A stretch of 34,900 bases of DNA from Methanomassiliicoccaceae archaeon (GTDB lineage: Archaea; Thermoplasmatota; Thermoplasmata; Methanomassiliicoccales; Methanomethylophilaceae): assembly GCA_016281925.1 (NCBI GenBank), contig JAEEJP010000117.1, positions 1-34,900 of the forward strand, read 5' to 3'. The notes below the pieces were generated by a model. It was not told the origin of the DNA and made no database searches. It saw only the letters and a list, made by a program, of their open reading frames with translations. Shown one piece after another: positions 31,812-34,900 of the stretch (position 1 is the stretch's first letter; each line of letters begins with the position of its first letter). The position numbers were made by a program, and so were the translations under genes.

Positions 31812-34067
31812 ATGTCCAGAATCTGCATAAACATCGCGTGGCCGTACTCGAACGGCGCGATACACCTGGGCCATCTGGCGGGATCGCTTCTGCCGCCCGA
31901 CATATTCGGCAGATATAACCGTCTGATCGGCAACGAAGTCCTGGTCGTGGGAGGCTCGGACCAGCACGGTACCCCGATTACCATCTCCGCGGAGAAGAAC
32001 CATATGACTCCGGAGGAGTACGCCGACAGGTTCCACGAGATCAACAAGAAAGCGATCGAGGACATGAGCATAGAATACAGCCTCTACAGCAAGACCCACA
32101 GCCCGACGCACATCAGGACCACCCAGAACATATTCGAGTGCCTGAAATCCAAGGGCTACATCTACACCAAGGAGACGGAGCAGTATTACTGCCCTTCCTG
32201 CGGCCGCTTCCTTCCGGACCGCTACGTGGAAGGCATATGCCCGAAATGCGGGGCGGAGAAGACCCGCAGCGACCAATGCGACAGCTGCGGGACCACGTTC
32301 GAGACCGGCGATCTTCTCGAGCCTTACTGCACCCTCTGCGGGAACAGGCCGGAAATCAGGCCTACGAGCCATTTCTTCCTGAAGCTCAGCGCTTTCGAGG
32401 ACGATCTCAAGAAGTTCGTCGCTGGCAAGGACGGCTGGAGGTCCAACGTCAAATCATTCACGCAGAACTGGCTGGAAGGCGGATTGCAGGACAGGGCCAT
32501 AACCAGGGACATGTCATGGGGAGTCCCGATACCCGAGGAAGGCTGGGACGGGAAAGTCATCTACGTCTGGTTCGACGCCGTCATCGGATACCTCAGCGCT
32601 TCCATCGAGTACTCCAGGATGGTCGGAAAGCCCGATCTCTGGAAGGAATACTGGCGCGACCCGGAGTGCAAGCACTATTATTTCATCGGAAAGGACAACA
32701 TCCCGTTCCATTCCATCATCTGGCCGGCGATTCTGATGGGGATAGGAGGCATGGATCTGCCCTACGACATCCCTGCCAACGAGTATCTGATGATCGGAGG
32801 CGGAAAGTTCTCCAAGAGCCGCGGGGGAGCGATCGACATCCCCTCTGTGCTTAAGGAATACGACGCCGACCAGATCAGATACTACATATCGGCGATAATG
32901 CCGGACACCCACGATTCGGAGTTCTCCTGGGACGACTTCGCCGTCAAGAACAACAACGAGCTGGTGGCGGACCTGGGGAACTTCTATCACAGATGCCTCA
33001 GCTTCACCAAGAAGAATTTCGGATCCGTTCCGGCCCCCGCGGACGATTCGGAGATTCAGGAGGTCCTGGATGCCATCGGGGCCGCCGTGAAAACGTACTC
33101 CGAATGCGTGTCCAACTGCGACTTCAAGAAAGGGCTGAAAGCCGTCATGGATCTGGCCCATTTCGGGAACAGATATTTCGATTCGGCCAAACCCTGGGCG
33201 CTCATCAAGACCGACAGGGAGGCCTGCGGGAAGGCGATGAACACGAACCTGCGCATCGCCAAGGCCCTCGCGATCATGGCATGGCCGTACATGCCGAAAT
33301 CGTCGGAAAAGATCTGGGGGTACCTGGGCATGCCCGGGACCCAGGAGAAAGCCGGCCTGGAAGCCGCTCTGGAGCCCATGCCGGCGGGCGCGGAGCTTCC
33401 GGAGCCCGTCCCCGTGTACAGGAAGATCGAAATCAAAAAGGAAGAGAAGCCCGTGAAGAAGCAGGAGTGCAGGAAGGAAGGCTCCTCACCGGCTCCGAGC
33501 GGCCCGTTCGCCGACTTCAGGAAGATGGACATCCGCGTGGGCCAGGTCATATCCGTGGAGGACCATCCGGAAGCTGAGAAGCTCTTCGTCTTGAAGATCG
33601 ATCTCGGAGAGGACGAGCCGAGGCAGATCGTGACGAACATGAAGAGCGTCTACACCAGGGAGGAATTCATGGGCAGGAAGCTTCTGGTCATCTCCAATCT
33701 CAAGCCTGCCAAGTTCCGCGGCGTGGTCTCTTCGGGGATGCTTATGGCGGCAGACGACGAGCCTCTGGGAGGCAAGACCATAGCGCTCCTGGAGCCTTCC
33801 GCCGACGTCCCCAACGGGACCAAGGTGAACTGCGGCCTGGAATGCTCCCCGTCCCGCATAGAGGTGAAGCACTGCGAGAAGGTCGCGATCAAAGTCGCCC
33901 GTCTGAAGGACGGAAAATTCCTTGGCAGGAGCATAGAGGTCCCGGCGGGCGCCCCCGGGGTGATCGCCGCGGTCATCGACGGGGACGAAGCCATCCCTCT
34001 CGGAGACGGGAAAGGATGCTGCATGACCGTCGGAAAAGAAGTCATGGACGGTGCCGACGTAGTATGA
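31812..34067 (+). CDS. metG: Methionyl-tRNA synthetase with C-terminal tRNA-binding domain
   Basis: This 751-residue class I enzyme charges tRNA-Met. Visible features are WPYSNGAIHLGHLAGS (HIGH motif), four zinc-knuckle cysteine pairs (CPSC, CPKC, CDSC, CTLC), KFSKSRGG (KMSKS motif) and, after a Lys/Glu-rich linker (about residue 540), an EMAP/OB-type tRNA-binding domain (FADFRKMDIRVGQV). A further C-terminal ~90 residues follow it. ATG 31812 is preceded by AGGT. The stop overlaps the next gene's start (ATGA). Confidence 0.96.
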   Translation: MSRICINIAWPYSNGAIHLGHLAGSLLPPDIFGRYNRLIGNEVLVVGGSDQHGTPITISAEKNHMTPEEYADRFHEINKKAIEDMSIEYSLYSKTHSPTHIRTTQNIFECLKSKGYIYTKETEQYYCPSCGRFLPDRYVEGICPKCGAEKTRSDQCDSCGTTFETGDLLEPYCTLCGNRPEIRPTSHFFLKLSAFEDDLKKFVAGKDGWRSNVKSFTQNWLEGGLQDRAITRDMSWGVPIPEEGWDGKVIYVWFDAVIGYLSASIEYSRMVGKPDLWKEYWRDPECKHYYFIGKDNIPFHSIIWPAILMGIGGMDLPYDIPANEYLMIGGGKFSKSRGGAIDIPSVLKEYDADQIRYYISAIMPDTHDSEFSWDDFAVKNNNELVADLGNFYHRCLSFTKKNFGSVPAPADDSEIQEVLDAIGAAVKTYSECVSNCDFKKGLKAVMDLAHFGNRYFDSAKPWALIKTDREACGKAMNTNLRIAKALAIMAWPYMPKSSEKIWGYLGMPGTQEKAGLEAALEPMPAGAELPEPVPVYRKIEIKKEEKPVKKQECRKEGSSPAPSGPFADFRKMDIRVGQVISVEDHPEAEKLFVLKIDLGEDEPRQIVTNMKSVYTREEFMGRKLLVISNLKPAKFRGVVSSGMLMAADDEPLGGKTIALLEPSADVPNGTKVNCGLECSPSRIEVKHCEKVAIKVARLKDGKFLGRSIEVPAGAPGVIAAVIDGDEAIPLGDGKGCCMTVGKEVMDGADVV

Positions 34068-34774
34068 AGGCCGATCTCCACGTGCATACAATGTTCTCCA
34101 AGGATGGCAGAACGACCATGGAGGAATTGGTCAGGTATGCCGTGGAGGCTGGTCTCGGATGCGTGGCCGTAACCGACCACAACAGCTTCGAAGCTTATCC
34201 GTTGCTCAAAGACAACGGGGAGATCATAGTCATACCTGCGGAGGAAGTCTCCTCGAAGGAGGGGCACATAGTGGCGCTGGGCATAGACTCCCTGATCCCC
34301 CGGGGACTGCCCATCCAGGAGACCATCGACGCCATCCATGACGCCGGAGGCTTCGCATTCGCGGCGCACCCGTACAGATGGTGGTCCGGATTGGGGGAGG
34401 AAAACACCTTATCAAATCCTTTCGACGGGATCGAAGCCAGGAACGGAAGGTCTGTCCCATCGGCCAACGTCAGATCCGAGAGGCTGGCCGCCAGGACCGG
34501 CAAACCGATATCGGCAGGAAGCGACGCCCACACGCCGCGCCATATAGGCGAAGGATACGTGGAGCTGCCGGACGGGGCGGAGACCTGGGAGGATGTGATG
34601 GACCTCGTAATGGCCGGCAAGGCCGAAGCCTACAGCGGCAGCCGCGGATGGAAAGGGACCATGAAATACGGGACCAAATCCATCGGCGAATGGATGCTGA
34701 GAGGGTTCAGGAAGATGCGACGCGAACGTCCGTTCTCCCATCGAATCAGCCGAATATCTTTTATCTTAAGTTGA
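34064..34774 (+). CDS. PHP-domain phosphoesterase, coupled to MetRS
   Basis: This 236-residue protein has the complete set of PHP metal ligands: MKADLHVHTMFSKDG, VTDHNSFEA, PAEEVSSKEGHI, AAHPYRW and AGSDAHTPRHIG. It is most likely a phosphatase of small phosphorylated compounds. The start overlaps the metG stop by four bases, indicating co-translation. It is shorter than the PHP gene at 28836-29858, lacks its membrane segment and has a basic C-terminus. It ends in TGA. Confidence 0.85.
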   Translation: MKADLHVHTMFSKDGRTTMEELVRYAVEAGLGCVAVTDHNSFEAYPLLKDNGEIIVIPAEEVSSKEGHIVALGIDSLIPRGLPIQETIDAIHDAGGFAFAAHPYRWWSGLGEENTLSNPFDGIEARNGRSVPSANVRSERLAARTGKPISAGSDAHTPRHIGEGYVELPDGAETWEDVMDLVMAGKAEAYSGSRGWKGTMKYGTKSIGEWMLRGFRKMRRERPFSHRISRISFILS

Positions 34775-34900
34775 AAAGTGGCCTTAGTGAAAGAAAGGGC
34801 ATTTTTGTATTTGAAATCGAGTATGAACGATAAAGCATACGCTGAAACACACCGAATTGGGTGCATCAGCTACTTTAGGACGATTTTAGTCGCGGATCAA
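34775..34900. other. AT-rich end of window; no supported gene
   Basis: An ATG at 34823 opens a frame that runs to the window end (26 codons), but its translation matches nothing I recognise. It could be the start of a gene that continues beyond the window. Confidence 0.2.

Noticed and set aside
1-34900. CRISPR arrays, tRNA or rRNA genes, insertion sequences
   Set aside because: I saw no regularly spaced repeats, no tRNA-like TTCGA(A/T)-arm with a paired acceptor stem, and no transposase motif. A tRNA search program would be a firmer test.

Overview
The window looks like chromosomal DNA from a methanogenic archaeon, most likely Methanomassiliicoccales (Thermoplasmatota). Archaeal markers are ABCE1/Rli1 (29945-31711, minus), an archaeal-type methionyl-tRNA synthetase (31812-34067), a four-subunit 2-oxoacid:ferredoxin oxidoreductase (21489-24044), and many TATA-like boxes about 26 bases upstream of start codons, the layout of leaderless archaeal genes. 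The order is an inference; no methanogenesis gene is present.

The most notable feature is use of the amber codon. Three otherwise intact genes are each interrupted by one in-frame TAG: a Sel1-repeat protein (TAG at 7324-7326), a P-loop ATPase upstream of the oxidoreductase (20994-20996) and a tRNA-dihydrouridine synthase (24503-24505, minus). In each case homologous protein continues in the same frame to a TGA or TAA. None of the roughly 27 genes whose ends I read uses TAG as its terminator. This fits an organism in which TAG is read as pyrrolysine, as known for Methanomassiliicoccales, and here it would affect proteins unrelated to methylamine metabolism.

Layout. 1-6518: a surface substrate-binding protein (repeated binding modules with an internal dockerin-like segment, 5' end outside the window), FecCD-type permease, ABC ATPase, a two-domain methyltransferase and a MATE exporter; this could be a metal-complex or corrinoid uptake locus. 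6586-8640: the Sel1-repeat protein. 8641-9930: an AT-richer stretch with an HNH endonuclease gene whose 5' end looks frameshifted. 9939-11066: an unknown multi-pass membrane protein with no standard start codon. 11238-19412: three AMP-forming acyl-CoA synthetases, two XRE-cupin regulators each directly upstream of a synthetase, a CbiX-like chelatase and a TerB-like/flavin-barrel fusion. 19595-20744: two divergent unknown genes. 20814-24044: ATPase plus vorDBAC-like oxidoreductase. 24116-26095: DMT transporter and dihydrouridine synthase. 26207-28575: iron-sulfur flavoprotein-like reductase, CDF metal transporter, unknown protein. 28514-34774: NIF3-like small protein, two PHP-domain proteins, ABCE1 and MetRS.

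A coherent metabolic reading is that the acyl-CoA synthetases activate short, branched or aromatic carboxylic acids and the oxidoreductase interconverts acyl-CoA and 2-oxoacids, allowing amino-acid carbon skeletons to be salvaged from acids in the environment. The substrates are not determined by the sequence. I found no tRNA, rRNA, CRISPR array or insertion sequence.
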